64,000 nt of DNA from Actinomycetota bacterium. Lineage in GTDB: Bacteria > Actinomycetota > Actinomycetes > Mycobacteriales > Mycobacteriaceae. The position numbers and the translations under genes were made by a program. Below the pieces are notes generated by a model, which saw only the letters and a list, made by a program, of their open reading frames with translations, did not search any database and was not told the DNA's origin. The stretch is taken from the NCBI GenBank assembly GCA_018268465.1, contig JAFDWN010000024.1, positions 62,001 to 126,000 of the forward strand, given 5' to 3'. Below, in pieces: positions 1-14,451 of this stretch. The stretch's first letter is position 1. Each line of letters starts with the position of its first letter.

Positions 1-2004
1 GAACGCCGCGACGTTGGTGACCACACCCTCCAGGATCATGCCCACCTCGAGATCGGCCACTTTCTCCACGCCGGCGGCGAAGGTGGCGGTGGTGAATGCG
101 GGCCGCGGATCTCGTCCCGGCTTCTCCAGTTCGGCGAGGATATCGGTCACCGTGGGGATCCCGAATCGCTCGTCGGCGAAATCGCCGGGTTTGAGCGTGC
201 GCAGCGAGCGCTCGTCACCGATGAGTTCGGCGAGGCCGACGCCGGCCCGATCGAGGATCCTGCGCACCACCGGATAGGCCTCGGGGTGCACACCCGATGC
301 GTCGAGAGGGTCGTCACCGCCGCTGATACGCAAGAAACCCGCGCACTGTTCGAAGGCCTTGGGCCCCAGCCGCGGGACGTCCAGCAATGCGCCGCGGCTG
401 CGGAACGCTCCGGTCTTTTCGCGGTGGGCGACGATCGACTCGGCCAGGGATTCCGAGACCCCCGACACGCGCGCGAGCAGCGGCACGGACGCGGTGTTGA
501 GGTCGACACCGACGGCGTTCACGGCGTCCTCGACCACCGCGGCCAGGCTGCGGGCGAGCACACCGGGGGTGACGTCGTGCTGGTACTGCCCGACACCGAT
601 GGATTTGGGCTCGATCTTCACCAGCTCGGCCAGCGGATCCTGCAGCCGCCGGGCGATCGACACGGCGCCGCGCAGTGTCACGTCGAGGTCGGGCAACTCG
701 TGGGATGCGTACGCCGACGCCGAGTACACCGACGCACCGGCCTCGCTGACCATCGCCTTGGCCGGAGCGGTGGCACCGGAGGCCCGGATGTCGGCGATCA
801 GTTCACCCGCGAGCGCATCGGTCTCGCGGGACGCCGTCCCGTTGCCGACGGCGATCAGCTCGACGCCGTGGCGCGCGACGATCGCCGCCAGGGTTGCCTT
901 GGCCGCATCCCACTGCTTCTGCGGGGCGTGGGGGTAGATCGCGCACGTGTCGATCACCTTCCCGGTGCCGTCGACGACCGCAACCTTCACCCCGGTGCGG
1001 AACCCGGGATCCAGCCCCAGCGTGGTGCGGGTGCCGGCGGGTGCCGCCAACAGGAGGTCCTTGAGGTTCTTGGCGAAGACCGTGACTGCGTCTTCCTCCG
1101 CGCGCTGCCGCACCCGGATACGCGCGTCGACCCGGGCGGAGATCATCAGTTTCGTTCGCCACGCCCACTCGACGGTGCCCGCCAGCCACGGCGTCGCCGC
1201 CGCCGGCGCGGTCAGGTCGATGCCGAGGGTCTGCGCGATCATCGCGTGGTACTGCGCGTCGTCGCCACCGTCGAAGGTCAGCGCCAGAGCTTCTTCCTTC
1301 TCGCCGCGCAGCACCGCGAGCACCCGGTGTGACGGCATGTCCTGCAGCGGCTCGGAGAACAGGAAGTAGTCCCGGAACTTCTGTCCCGCAGGGCTTTTCG
1401 CCGCATCATCCGACCAGGGCTCCGTGCGCAGGGTGCCCCCGGCCCAGAATCGCTCCCGGATGGATCCGACCAGCCCGGCATCTTCGGCGGCACGCTCGGC
1501 GAGGATGTGCCGTGCCCCCTCCAGCGCCGCCGCGGTGTCTGCGACACCATCGCCGAGGAATTCGGCGGCGACGTCGGCGGGGACCAGCGCCGGGTCGGCC
1601 AGCAGCCGATCGGCCAGGGGTTCGAGACCGGCTTCACGCGCGATCTGCGCCTTCGTGCGGCGTTTGGGCTTGTAGGGCAGGTAGATGTCCTCGATGCGCG
1701 ATTTGGTGTCGGCGGCCACCAGCGCGGCCCTCAATTCCTCGGTGAGTTTGCCCTGCTCCTCGATGGAGGCGAGTACCGCGGCCCGGCGTTCGTCCAATTC
1801 CCGCAGGTAGCGCAGCCGCTCCTCAAGGGTGCGGAGTGCGGCGTCGTCGAGGCTGCCGGTGGCTTCCTTGCGGTAGCGGGCGATGAAGGGGACGGTTGCC
1901 CCCTCGTCGAGCAGCCGGACGGCGGCGTCCACCTGCGACTGCCCCACGGCCAGTTCCTCGGCGAGGCGGACGTTCACTGATCTGACGGTTGCGCTTCCGG
2001 TCAC
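1..2004 (-). CDS. tex: Tex family RNA-binding transcription accessory protein, C-terminus beyond window
   Basis: The frame reads open from a GTG at 2004 to the window edge (about 668 codons; the family is usually 770-800 aa). The N-terminal helical Tex region is followed by a YqgF/RuvC-like fold beginning TLGLDPGFRTGVKVAVVDG, then tandem helix-hairpin-helix segments (VNLNTASVPLLARVSGVS and LLDVPRLGPKAFEQCAGFLRI). The first strand of an S1 domain (VGMILEGVVTNVAAF) is cut by the window start. Tex is a cytosolic nucleic-acid-binding protein implicated in transcription and RNA processing. A second in-frame GTG at 1977 is an alternative start. The gene is monocistronic as far as can be seen. Family assignment is very secure; the exact start is not. 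Confidence 0.93.
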   Translation of the reverse strand, partial: MTGSATVRSVNVRLAEELAVGQSQVDAAVRLLDEGATVPFIARYRKEATGSLDDAALRTLEERLRYLRELDERRAAVLASIEEQGKLTEELRAALVAADTKSRIEDIYLPYKPKRRTKAQIAREAGLEPLADRLLADPALVPADVAAEFLGDGVADTAAALEGARHILAERAAEDAGLVGSIRERFWAGGTLRTEPWSDDAAKSPAGQKFRDYFLFSEPLQDMPSHRVLAVLRGEKEEALALTFDGGDDAQYHAMIAQTLGIDLTAPAAATPWLAGTVEWAWRTKLMISARVDARIRVRQRAEEDAVTVFAKNLKDLLLAAPAGTRTTLGLDPGFRTGVKVAVVDGTGKVIDTCAIYPHAPQKQWDAAKATLAAIVARHGVELIAVGNGTASRETDALAGELIADIRASGATAPAKAMVSEAGASVYSASAYASHELPDLDVTLRGAVSIARRLQDPLAELVKIEPKSIGVGQYQHDVTPGVLARSLAAVVEDAVNAVGVDLNTASVPLLARVSGVSESLAESIVAHREKTGAFRSRGALLDVPRLGPKAFEQCAGFLRISGGDDPLDASGVHPEAYPVVRRILDRAGVGLAELIGDERSLRTLKPGDFADERFGIPTVTDILAELEKPGRDPRPAFTTATFAAGVEKVADLEVGMILEGVVTNVAAF

Positions 2005-2187
2005 GGCCAGGACCCTACCGAATGGCACCGACAGCACCGCGCGGCTCTCCGGCGGGCCTCGACGACACAATTCGTGCCGCGCGTAGCCGAACACTCGCCG
2101 GCGCCGGCCGCGGGACGGCGCTGCAGGCGCCCGACGCCCGTGATGGTGCCGGCCGGTGCGGGTGCGAGTACGCGGGCACTGGGCAAT

Positions 2188-2205
2188 CACGTAGTGGACT
2201 ACGTG
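2188..2205. promoter_or_regulatory. Perfect 8-2-8 inverted repeat, candidate operator
   Basis: CACGTAGT, then GG, then ACTACGTG form a perfect 18-bp palindrome in the tex / small membrane protein intergenic region, 65 bp before the ATG at 2271. The arms are short and the spacer is two bases, which fits a dimeric repressor site better than a terminator. No adjacent regulator gene is visible, so the binding protein is unknown. Confidence 0.5.
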
Positions 2206-2270
2206 TTTCTTTCCGGCTGCGGCGGCGCAAGCTCACGGTGACAGGTTCAGACGTTCGAAAGGTGAGAGCG

Positions 2271-2615
2271 ATGAGAACCGCAGTGTTACAGGAACCGCAG
2301 TCGGCATTCTCCGCCGAACCCGGCCTCGCGGATCCACCGTCACGACCGCGCGACGACACGCCCACCGGGCCGCGCCGCCCGGCAAGGAGGAGCCGTCGGC
2401 TTCCGGAATGGACTGTGCTCCTGGTGATCTTCGCCTTCCTCGTCGCCGTCGCGTGCGTCGCACCGCTGGTCCTCTCGTACACGACCGGGACGGCGCCGAC
2501 GGGATGCGACCGGATCGCCACCGCCGGCCAATCGATCGACCGAACCCCGGCCGGCGTCCCGCTGACACACCGGGCGGCACTGGCGATGCCGCTGTGCTGC
2601 ACCAGCTGTCGATGA
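2271..2615 (+). CDS. Hypothetical single-pass membrane protein, 114 aa
   Basis: The start at 2271 is chosen because an AAAGGTGAG ribosome-binding-like sequence sits just upstream; the reading frame is also open further back. The N-terminal 45 residues are polar and Pro/Arg rich. They precede one clear membrane segment (VLLVIFAFLVAVACVAPLVL, roughly residues 48-68) and a short, probably extracytoplasmic tail with a CCTSC motif at the end. No family is recognised. It lies 47 bp upstream of the DUF732-type gene on the same strand and may be co-transcribed behind the 2188-2205 palindrome. It could be spurious; composition and ribosome-binding site make a real gene somewhat more likely than not. 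Confidence 0.45.
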   Translation: MRTAVLQEPQSAFSAEPGLADPPSRPRDDTPTGPRRPARRSRRLPEWTVLLVIFAFLVAVACVAPLVLSYTTGTAPTGCDRIATAGQSIDRTPAGVPLTHRAALAMPLCCTSCR

Positions 2616-2662
2616 CCAGCACGTTGCGCCGGTGCGCCGGCGCATGACGAAAGGTATCTCCG

Positions 2663-2989
2663 ATGAGCGCGAAAAGCGTTGTTTGCACGGTCATTCTCGC
2701 TACCAGCGCGGCACTGCCCACCGCTGCTGTGGCACAAGCCAATCCGGCGACACCCATGCCGGTGATCGAGTCGTCGGCAGCGCAGCTGTGCGGCTACATC
2801 GACCGCGATCCCAGCAAGGAGGGGGTGATGGCCGGGATGGGTAGTTTGGGCAACCGCGGGTTCGACGAAATCGACGGTGCCATGGTGTTGATCACCGCCG
2901 TCCACCATGTCTGTCCACAGTACAAACCGTTGATCGACAGCATCGTGGATCCCATTGCTGCAGAGGAGATCTGCGGCAAGCAGCAGTGA
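2663..2989 (+). CDS. Small secreted DUF732-type mycobacterial protein
   Basis: 108 aa with a Sec-type signal peptide (SVVCTVILATSAALPTAAVA, probable cleavage after AQA near residue 26). The mature domain has three conserved-looking cysteines (LCGYIDRD, HHVCPQ, EEICGKQQ), as in the DUF732 family of small exported mycobacterial proteins. A GAAAGG ribosome-binding site precedes the ATG. The function of the family is unknown; expected location is the periplasm or cell wall. The assignment rests on size, signal peptide and cysteine pattern. Confidence 0.75.
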   Translation: MSAKSVVCTVILATSAALPTAAVAQANPATPMPVIESSAAQLCGYIDRDPSKEGVMAGMGSLGNRGFDEIDGAMVLITAVHHVCPQYKPLIDSIVDPIAAEEICGKQQ

Positions 2990-3051
2990 CGAAAGTGGGC
3001 GGGGCCCGGTGGTCCCGCCCACTGCGCGGCCGTGCGGCCCGGCGTCGCGCC

Positions 3052-5289
<2,238 letters not shown>

Positions 5290-5637
5290 GTGTTTGGTCT
5301 CCCGGCGTCAGTGCGGACAGATTTCGAAGAAGAGCTCTGCGTTGTAACGACGGCTAACAGTATCGCGTCGGGTCGTGCGTTACGCGGGGCATGGGCCTGG
5401 CCTGGAGTTATTCAGATCACGTTGACCAAGCGGCCCCAACCCGACTGGCCGCGCAGGTTCAGCCGGCCTCGACGGTGATCCACTCCTGGGTCGTACCGCC
5501 ATGGCGCCCCGGGGAGGGCAACCCCCCACAGGAAACTATCAGGAATGGTGTGTGGCCCCCGCCGGAGGTGCGGACCGCGGCGCCGTATCCAGGCAAGATT
5601 GCCCGCGAGCGGCGTCCGCGACGTTAAGGTGCTGCGC
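5290..5637. other. Intergenic region between divergent icd and M15-like gene
   Basis: 348 bp without a credible gene. It must hold the promoters of both flanking genes. The segment just upstream of icd (5335-5375) is locally less GC-rich (GTTGTAACGACGGCTAACAG). No strong inverted repeat or recognisable operator was seen. Confidence 0.5.
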
Positions 5638-6303
5638 GTGGGCGCAAAAGGGTTAGCCATCGGCCGTGGCCGGTGGCTGGCCCTTGTCGCCTCCCTCGTC
5701 GTTTCGGGCGCCATGCTGTACGCCCAGAACACCGCGCCGGACTGCTGCGCCGAGACCGCCGCCCAGACCCCGACCGTCGCCGAGGCCGCCGCGTCGAGGC
5801 CCTCGGCTGCGCCGAAGACCGCAGGCGCGTCGCAGGCCGAGCTGCTGGCGGCGAGCGCCCCCGTCGACGCGCGGGTGTTCGAGTTCGCGCTGCCCGCCGG
5901 TGTGGCCGCGGAGGGCGGGCTGCAGGTGAAGACCATCTGGGCGGCCCGCGCCATCAGCGTGATGTTCCCCGAGATCACCACCATCGGCGGGTACCGGCAG
6001 GATCCGTTGCGGTGGCACCCGAACGGTCTGGCGATCGACGTGATGATCCCCGACCATCGCTCCGACGAGGGCATCGAGTTGGGAAACCAGATCGCCGGGT
6101 ACGCGCTGGCGAATGCCAAACGCTGGGGGGTGATCCACGTGATCTGGCGCCAGGGCTACTACCCCGGCATCGGCGCGCCGAGCTGGACGGCGGACTACGG
6201 CTCGGAGACCCTCAACCACTTCGACCACGTCCACATCGCCACGGACGGCGGTGGATACCCCACCGGACAGGAGACCTACTTCATCGGATCGATGCGGCCG
6301 TAG
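5638..6303 (+). CDS. Secreted M15-like (ARB-07466 type) peptidase-fold protein
   Basis: 221 aa from the GTG at 5638. An N-terminal signal or anchor segment (WLALVASLVVSGAMLYA) is followed by an Ala/Pro-rich linker to about residue 75. The C-terminal domain has the metal-ligand pattern of M15/Hedgehog-type peptidases: HPNGLAIDVMIPD (His...Asp) and LNHFDHVHIAT (His-x-x-His-like tail). Such domains in mycobacteria are usually annotated as hypothetical or glycoside-hydrolase-associated exported proteins, and peptidoglycan peptidase activity is inferred, not shown. The longer frame back to 5545 is less likely because it would put extra residues before the signal sequence. Confidence 0.72.
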   Translation: MGAKGLAIGRGRWLALVASLVVSGAMLYAQNTAPDCCAETAAQTPTVAEAAASRPSAAPKTAGASQAELLAASAPVDARVFEFALPAGVAAEGGLQVKTIWAARAISVMFPEITTIGGYRQDPLRWHPNGLAIDVMIPDHRSDEGIELGNQIAGYALANAKRWGVIHVIWRQGYYPGIGAPSWTADYGSETLNHFDHVHIATDGGGYPTGQETYFIGSMRP

Positions 6304-6593
6304 CGACAGTGCCGGTCGTGTCCTGGCCGTCGCCGCATCCGATCCCGACCTACGCGTTGGCAACCGTGGTTGTGGCCCAGGGACTTTCGCGTTCCAGCCC
6401 CGGCCGCTCCAGAGTTACGTGGTGGTGTTTCACACCGCCCGCGATGCGGCATGCGGAACCGCGTCAATTCGCAGACGGTGACGCGTAACGTGCGGATTGA
6501 TCCCGGGAATTCGCGGAGGGAGGGAGTGATGACGTTCCCGGTCGAAACGGGCCGAAACAGTCGGGGCCAGCCGCACCTGGAGGAATGATACGA

Positions 6594-7964
6594 ATGATCA
6601 GGACACACACCGTTGCCGCCGGGGAGACGCTGTCGGCGCTGGCGTTGCGCTTCTACGGCGACGCGGGACTTTACCGGCTGATCGCCACCGCCAGCGGGGT
6701 CGCCGATCCCGATGTCATCAGCGTCGGTCGCAAGCTGATCCTGCCCGACTACATGCGGTACACGGTCGCCGCCGGAGACACGCTCTCGGCGCTGGCCACC
6801 CGCTTCTACGGCGACGCTGCACTGTCGTGGCTGATCGCCGACGCCAGCGGGGTCGCCGAAGCCGGCGCCATCGGTGCGGGGCAGCAACTGGTCGTCCCGG
6901 AGGTCTCCAGGCACACCGTCGTCGCCGGGGACACGCTGTCGGGGTTGGCCACGCGCTACTACGGTGACTCCTCGTTCTACCCGCTCATCGCGACCGTCAA
7001 CGAGATCGCCAATCCGGCGGTCATCAACGTCGGCCAGATCGTGGTCGTATTCACCGGGCGCAGCGACGGATTCGGCCTGAGGATCGTCGACCGCAACGAG
7101 AACGACCCGCGCCTGTGGTACTACCGGTTCCAGACGTCCGCCATCGGCTGGAATCCGGGAGTCAACGTCCTGCTTCCCGATGACTACCGCACCAGCGGAC
7201 GCCGCTACCCCGTCCTCTACCTGCACCACGGCGGCAACGACGATTTTCGCCAGTTCGATTTTCTGGGCATCCGCGGCTGGACCGCCGGCAAGCCGATCAT
7301 CGTCGTGATGCCCGACGGCGGGCACGCGGGCTGGTGCTCCAACCCGGTCACCTCGTTCGTCGGCCCGCGGAACTGGGAGACATTCCACATGGCCCAACTG
7401 CTGCCCTGGATCGACGCCAATTTCCGGACCTTCGCCGAGTACGACGGCCGTGCGGTCGGTGGGTTCTCGATGGGCGGCTTCGGTGCGCTGAAGTACACGG
7501 CCAAGTACTACGGCCACTTCGCCTCGGTGAGCGCCCATTCCGGCCCGGCGAGTCTGCGCCGCGACTCGGGCCTGGTCGTGCATTGGGCGAATATCACCTC
7601 GGCGGTTCTGGACCTGGCCGGCGGCACCGTCTACGGCGCGCCGTTCTGGGATCAGGCCAGGGTCACCGCCGACAATCCGATCGAACGGATCCCCAGCTAC
7701 CAGAACAAGCGGATCTTCCTGGTCGCGGGCACCAGCCCGGACCCGCTCAACTGGTTCGACAGTGTCAACGAAACCCAGGTTCTCGCCGGCCAGCGGGAGT
7801 TCCGCGGACGCCTCAGTGACGCAGGCATTCCGTGTGACGCCAACGAGGTGCCCGGTGGCCACTTCGTGCGGCCCGAGATGATGATCCGCGACCTCGACGG
7901 CATCATCGCCCGGCTGCGACCCGCGGCAAGCGTGGCACCCTCGACAACACCGCCGGAGGTGTGA
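6594..7964 (+). CDS. Three-LysM domain fused to an esterase-D-like alpha/beta hydrolase
   Basis: 456 aa. The ribosome-binding site GGAGG at 6579-6583 abuts the ATG at 6585 and is 10 nt before the ATG at 6594, so 6594 is chosen. Residues 1-145 are three LysM repeats of about 48 aa, each beginning HTVAAGETLSALALRFYGD or a close variant. The rest is an esterase D/antigen-85-like hydrolase with the oxyanion region YLHHGGNDD, nucleophile elbow GGFSMGGFG (Ser near residue 292) and a late His in VPGGHFVRP. LysM usually binds peptidoglycan or chitin-like glycans, but no signal peptide is visible, so export is unexplained. The substrate is unknown. Confidence 0.8.
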   Translation: MIRTHTVAAGETLSALALRFYGDAGLYRLIATASGVADPDVISVGRKLILPDYMRYTVAAGDTLSALATRFYGDAALSWLIADASGVAEAGAIGAGQQLVVPEVSRHTVVAGDTLSGLATRYYGDSSFYPLIATVNEIANPAVINVGQIVVVFTGRSDGFGLRIVDRNENDPRLWYYRFQTSAIGWNPGVNVLLPDDYRTSGRRYPVLYLHHGGNDDFRQFDFLGIRGWTAGKPIIVVMPDGGHAGWCSNPVTSFVGPRNWETFHMAQLLPWIDANFRTFAEYDGRAVGGFSMGGFGALKYTAKYYGHFASVSAHSGPASLRRDSGLVVHWANITSAVLDLAGGTVYGAPFWDQARVTADNPIERIPSYQNKRIFLVAGTSPDPLNWFDSVNETQVLAGQREFRGRLSDAGIPCDANEVPGGHFVRPEMMIRDLDGIIARLRPAASVAPSTTPPEV

Positions 7965-7988
7965 GCGAACGCAATTCGGCGGGCCGGC

Positions 7989-10947
<2,959 letters not shown>

Positions 10948-10948
<1 letters not shown>

Positions 10949-12255
10949 CAGCGGTACTCGCTCATCCGTGGCGCGATACCTGCGGCCACCGCGAGCGCGG
11001 CCAGAACACCGATCGCCACTGCGCCTGCCGGGAGCAGATTCAGCGCGGTGTAAGCACGGGTGATCCCGTCGCGCTGACGTTCCCGCAGGACGGCGATATC
11101 GCCGCCCAGGGCGCTGTTCAGCCGGGTGAATTCAGGGGCTGAGTGGCCGGGGGCATCGTCGCGGGCGATCGCCACGGCACCGGGATAGTCCCCGCTGCCC
11201 AGCGTGCTCGTGAGCGTCGCGTGGGCACGGATCCAGTTCTGCAGCGCCTGGGGCGCGCCGTCGACCGGGTGCTTGTCGAGTAGCCAGCCTATCTGCGCCG
11301 TCCGCTCGCCGAATCGGATGTCTGAGATGGGGTCGGAGCCACGGCTGAGCAGTCCGAGGACCTCGTCCGCACGGGCCTGCTGGACCAGTATCCGCGCGGT
11401 CACCGCCACATCCAGCGGCTCGCCGCCGTGCGTCCGCGCACGCTCGGTGGCCTGCGCCGACACCATCCCCGCGACGGTCAACCAGACCGCGAGGATCGCC
11501 ATGAGCAGCGATGCCACGAGCAGGCCCGGGTTGAGCCGGCGATGGCTGTGCCGGGCCAGCGCCACCTGTGCGAGCACCAGCACGACGATCACAACCAGGG
11601 TCGCCGCGATCACGGTGCGGGTCGGACCGGCGGTACGTCCGGACGAGGCGACGGTGTCGGCTTGCGTCCGGTACAGCCGTTCGGCGGCGGGCAGGATGGC
11701 CCCTTGCATCAGTGACGACGATTCGCCGAGATAGGTCACGCCCACCGGGTGCCAGGCGCGGTTGTTCGCCCGCGCCGTCGCCACCATCCCGGTGTACAAC
11801 GCCAGCTGGTTGGACAGATCGGTGAGCTGCGTCAGTGATGCAACGTCATCGGGCGAGACGCCGTTCGATGCCGTCACCAGGCCCGCGGACGCCTGACCGA
11901 TGGCCGCGTCGTAACGGTCGCGGACTTCCTGGGGTTCGCTGCCGCCGGCGAGGAATCCGTCCGCCGCAGTGGTGTTGGCCAGGGACAGCGCACCGTAGAT
12001 CCGTTGTGCCGCATCGGCCAGCGGCTCGGTGTGGGTGCGCAGCGTCTCGAGGTGGCTTCGCTGGTCGGAAACCGTCTTCGACGCGGCCACGCCGACGGTG
12101 AGCAGCGCGGCGACCAACACGACGGCAAGCAGCCCCAGTCGGCCCGGTGTGGAGCGCAGGAAATCGAGAACCGGCCGGTCGGACTCCTCGGTGTCGACGA
12201 GCAGCGCGTCGTCGAATGTGCGCGTCCGCTGGCGCGTCAGCTCCCGACTCTGCAC
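10948..12255 (-). CDS. glnX: GlnX four-helix transmembrane sensor partner of GlnH/PknG
   Basis: 435 aa. One membrane helix is near residues 38-60, a first extracytoplasmic helical domain to about 210, two adjacent membrane helices (VIAATLVVIVVLVLAQVAL and LLVASLLMAILAVWLTVAG), a second extracytoplasmic helical domain, and a final helix near the C-terminus (LLPAGAVAIGVLAALAVAAG). This topology and the neighbours match GlnX, which relays ligand occupancy of GlnH to PknG. It is the first gene of the operon, and its promoter should lie in 12256-12435. Confidence 0.92.
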
Positions 12256-12435
12256 TCGGCATCACCTCGCCGCAGGTTGAACCCGATGCGGCGACCGGGC
12301 CCGCTCCAACGCGGATAGACCCCGCACGGTAGTCCATCGGAAACGCGCGGTGGGGGCAGTTGGCCCAGTCGTTATCGGCGTCGCGCTACCGGCCCGGCGA
12401 GGGCGCCCAGCCGGTCTCGTGGGGGTGCTCGGCGA

Positions 12436-13851
12436 TCACACTCCGCCGTGTTTGACGTGAGGCACCGGCGTGCCCTCTTCTGCGAGGGTCTCCTCCTCGA
12501 TTTTCATGGTGAGTGGTTTGCGGAAGCCGCTGGTGACGTAGAGAAGGACGATGATGCCGACCGCGAGCCAGATGGTGCCGTACAGCAGGGCGTCGAAGTG
12601 GAGGTTGGCCCACAGCACACCGGTGAGGCACATTCCGATGAACGGCAACACGATGTTTCGGAGGATTTCCCGGGGCGTATGCCGCTCCTTGTTCCGCAGC
12701 GCGTAGAAGATGATCACGGTCAGGTTCACGACGGTGAATGCGATGAGGGCGCCGAAGTTGATCATCGACGAGATGAACTCGAGCGTGAACTTGACCGCGA
12801 GCAGCGACACGGCACCGACGATGAGGACGGCATGGGTCGGGGTGAGGAATCTCGGGTGGATGTAGGAGAGGAATCGCGCGAAGGTTCCTCTGCCGTTTCG
12901 GCCCATGACGTAGATCATTCGGGACACGCTCGCGTGCGACGAGAGGCTCGAGGCGATCACGGCAGCCAGGGCGGCCGAGGTGAACAGGATCTTGAAGAAG
13001 GCACCGCCCACCTTCAGCGCCATCTCGGGAAGCGTGTCGTCGGTGACCTCGAAGCCGTCGAGGGTCGGGAAGACCGCTTGGCTGAACCACGCCGCGACGA
13101 AGAAGATTGCGCCTCCGATGAGCAGGGCGAGAACGATCGCCTTCGGGACGGTGTCCGGCGTCTTGGCCTCCTCGCTGTACATCGTGATCGCGTCGAACCC
13201 GATGAACGAGAAGCACACCACGGTCGCACCCGCCGTGACGGCCTGCATTTCGACGCCCTCGTGGTAGAGCGGGTTCATCGTGAAGATCGTGCCCTCGCCC
13301 ATCCCGTGCCGTAGCGCCAGCCAGGCCAGGACGACGAACGTGGCGATGAGGACAACCTGGAACACCACGAGAATCCCGTTGATCCTCGAGGTTCCCTTCA
13401 TGCTGAAGAAGTTGAACGCGCAGATCACCCCGACGTACACCACCACGAACACCCACGACGGGGCGTCGGGGAAGAACGATTCGAAGTAGATGCGACCGAT
13501 GACCGCATTGACCATCGGCAGCAGCAGGTAGTCCAGCAGCGACGACCACCCCACGAGGAACCCGAAGTTCGGGTGGATGACCTCGGAGGCGTAGGTGTAC
13601 GCCGAGCCTGCCGACGGGTAGACGCGGGTCATCCGGCCGTAGCTGATGGCGGTGAACACCATGGCGACCAGCGCGGCAAGATAGGCCAGGGGCACCACCG
13701 CATTCGTCTCACCGGAGACGATTCCGAAGGTGTCGAAAACCGTCATGGGGGTCATGTATCCCAGACCCAGGCCGACGATCGCCCACATCCCCAGCTGGCG
13801 GGACAGGTGCGGCGTCGAGCCGTGCGTGGCGGGCTGCGCGCTTCCAGACAC
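12436..13851 (-). CDS. APC superfamily amino acid/polyamine permease
   Basis: 471 aa from a GTG at 13851, 9 nt after AGGAGGG. About twelve hydrophobic helices follow an N-terminal HLSRQLGMWAIVGLGLGYMTPMTVFDTFGIV, the unwound helix-1 signature of the APC family. The region YGRMTRVYPSAGSAYTYASEVIHPNFGFLVGWSSLLDYLLLP is typical of putrescine/amino acid importers such as PuuP. It probably imports an amine or amino acid coupled to protons. It is a single gene, followed after about 180 bp by the glnX promoter region, and may be functionally unrelated to it. Family is secure; substrate is not. Confidence 0.9.
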   Translation of the reverse strand: MSGSAQPATHGSTPHLSRQLGMWAIVGLGLGYMTPMTVFDTFGIVSGETNAVVPLAYLAALVAMVFTAISYGRMTRVYPSAGSAYTYASEVIHPNFGFLVGWSSLLDYLLLPMVNAVIGRIYFESFFPDAPSWVFVVVYVGVICAFNFFSMKGTSRINGILVVFQVVLIATFVVLAWLALRHGMGEGTIFTMNPLYHEGVEMQAVTAGATVVCFSFIGFDAITMYSEEAKTPDTVPKAIVLALLIGGAIFFVAAWFSQAVFPTLDGFEVTDDTLPEMALKVGGAFFKILFTSAALAAVIASSLSSHASVSRMIYVMGRNGRGTFARFLSYIHPRFLTPTHAVLIVGAVSLLAVKFTLEFISSMINFGALIAFTVVNLTVIIFYALRNKERHTPREILRNIVLPFIGMCLTGVLWANLHFDALLYGTIWLAVGIIVLLYVTSGFRKPLTMKIEEETLAEEGTPVPHVKHGGV

Positions 13852-14044
13852 AGTGAATCACCCTCCTAGCGACCGAGTACGGTCGGGCCAGGCCGAGGTC
13901 CTCGGTCCGCTCGGCGGGTGTTGAACGATATAGCGGGCCGGCTTTGATTCACCAGACTCTCGAACTGGGGATTGGCTGTGAGCGCAGCGCCGGTCGGCGT
14001 CTCGGCGCCTGCGTCCTGCCGAGATCGCGGTCGTCGCTATGGGG

Positions 14045-14431
14045 TCAGCGGTCCTTCGCGCGGTGCGCGATCACGACGGGGATGTTGGTGTTCTCGTCGG
14101 TGTAGTAGCTGGCGCACACCCGGTGGTAGCCGTCGGCGATCTGCAGCGCGATGCCGCCGGCCAGGTCGCCACGGATCAGCAGGATCGGCGAAAGAGGCTG
14201 CTGCTCGCTTATTTTCGTCAGGTCAGCGGCGACGTGCGCGTTGTCGCGCGGCAGCAACGGCAGTCCGGCTGCCCGCAGGATGTCCTTGGCCTTCTGGTGG
14301 GTCACCGGTGCGGCACGCAGGCGGTCGACGAGGTCGCCGACCGTTGCCGGGTCGGCCAGCAGGCCGAGATAGGCTGCTGCTGCGGGGAAATCGTGTGCCT
14401 CGGGGCGATCCAGCCAGGTGACGTCGGCCAT
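14045..14431 (-). CDS. Small ParB-like N-terminal-domain protein
   Basis: 128 aa starting MADVTWLDRPEAHDFPAAAAYLGLL. The segment PLSPILLIRGDLAGGIALQIADGYHRVCASYYTDENTNIPVVIA resembles the ParB/sulfiredoxin-like fold, with ADGYHRVCAS in the place of the family DGNHRL-type motif. The start is supported by GGGAGAGAG upstream. It begins 20 bp after the stop of the phospholipase-D-fold gene on the same strand, so the two are probably co-transcribed. Function is unknown; a nuclease or nucleotide-binding role is only inferred. Confidence 0.62.
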   Translation of the reverse strand: MADVTWLDRPEAHDFPAAAAYLGLLADPATVGDLVDRLRAAPVTHQKAKDILRAAGLPLLPRDNAHVAADLTKISEQQPLSPILLIRGDLAGGIALQIADGYHRVCASYYTDENTNIPVVIAHRAKDR

Positions 14432-14451
14432 GATGGTCTCTCTCCCGAAGG

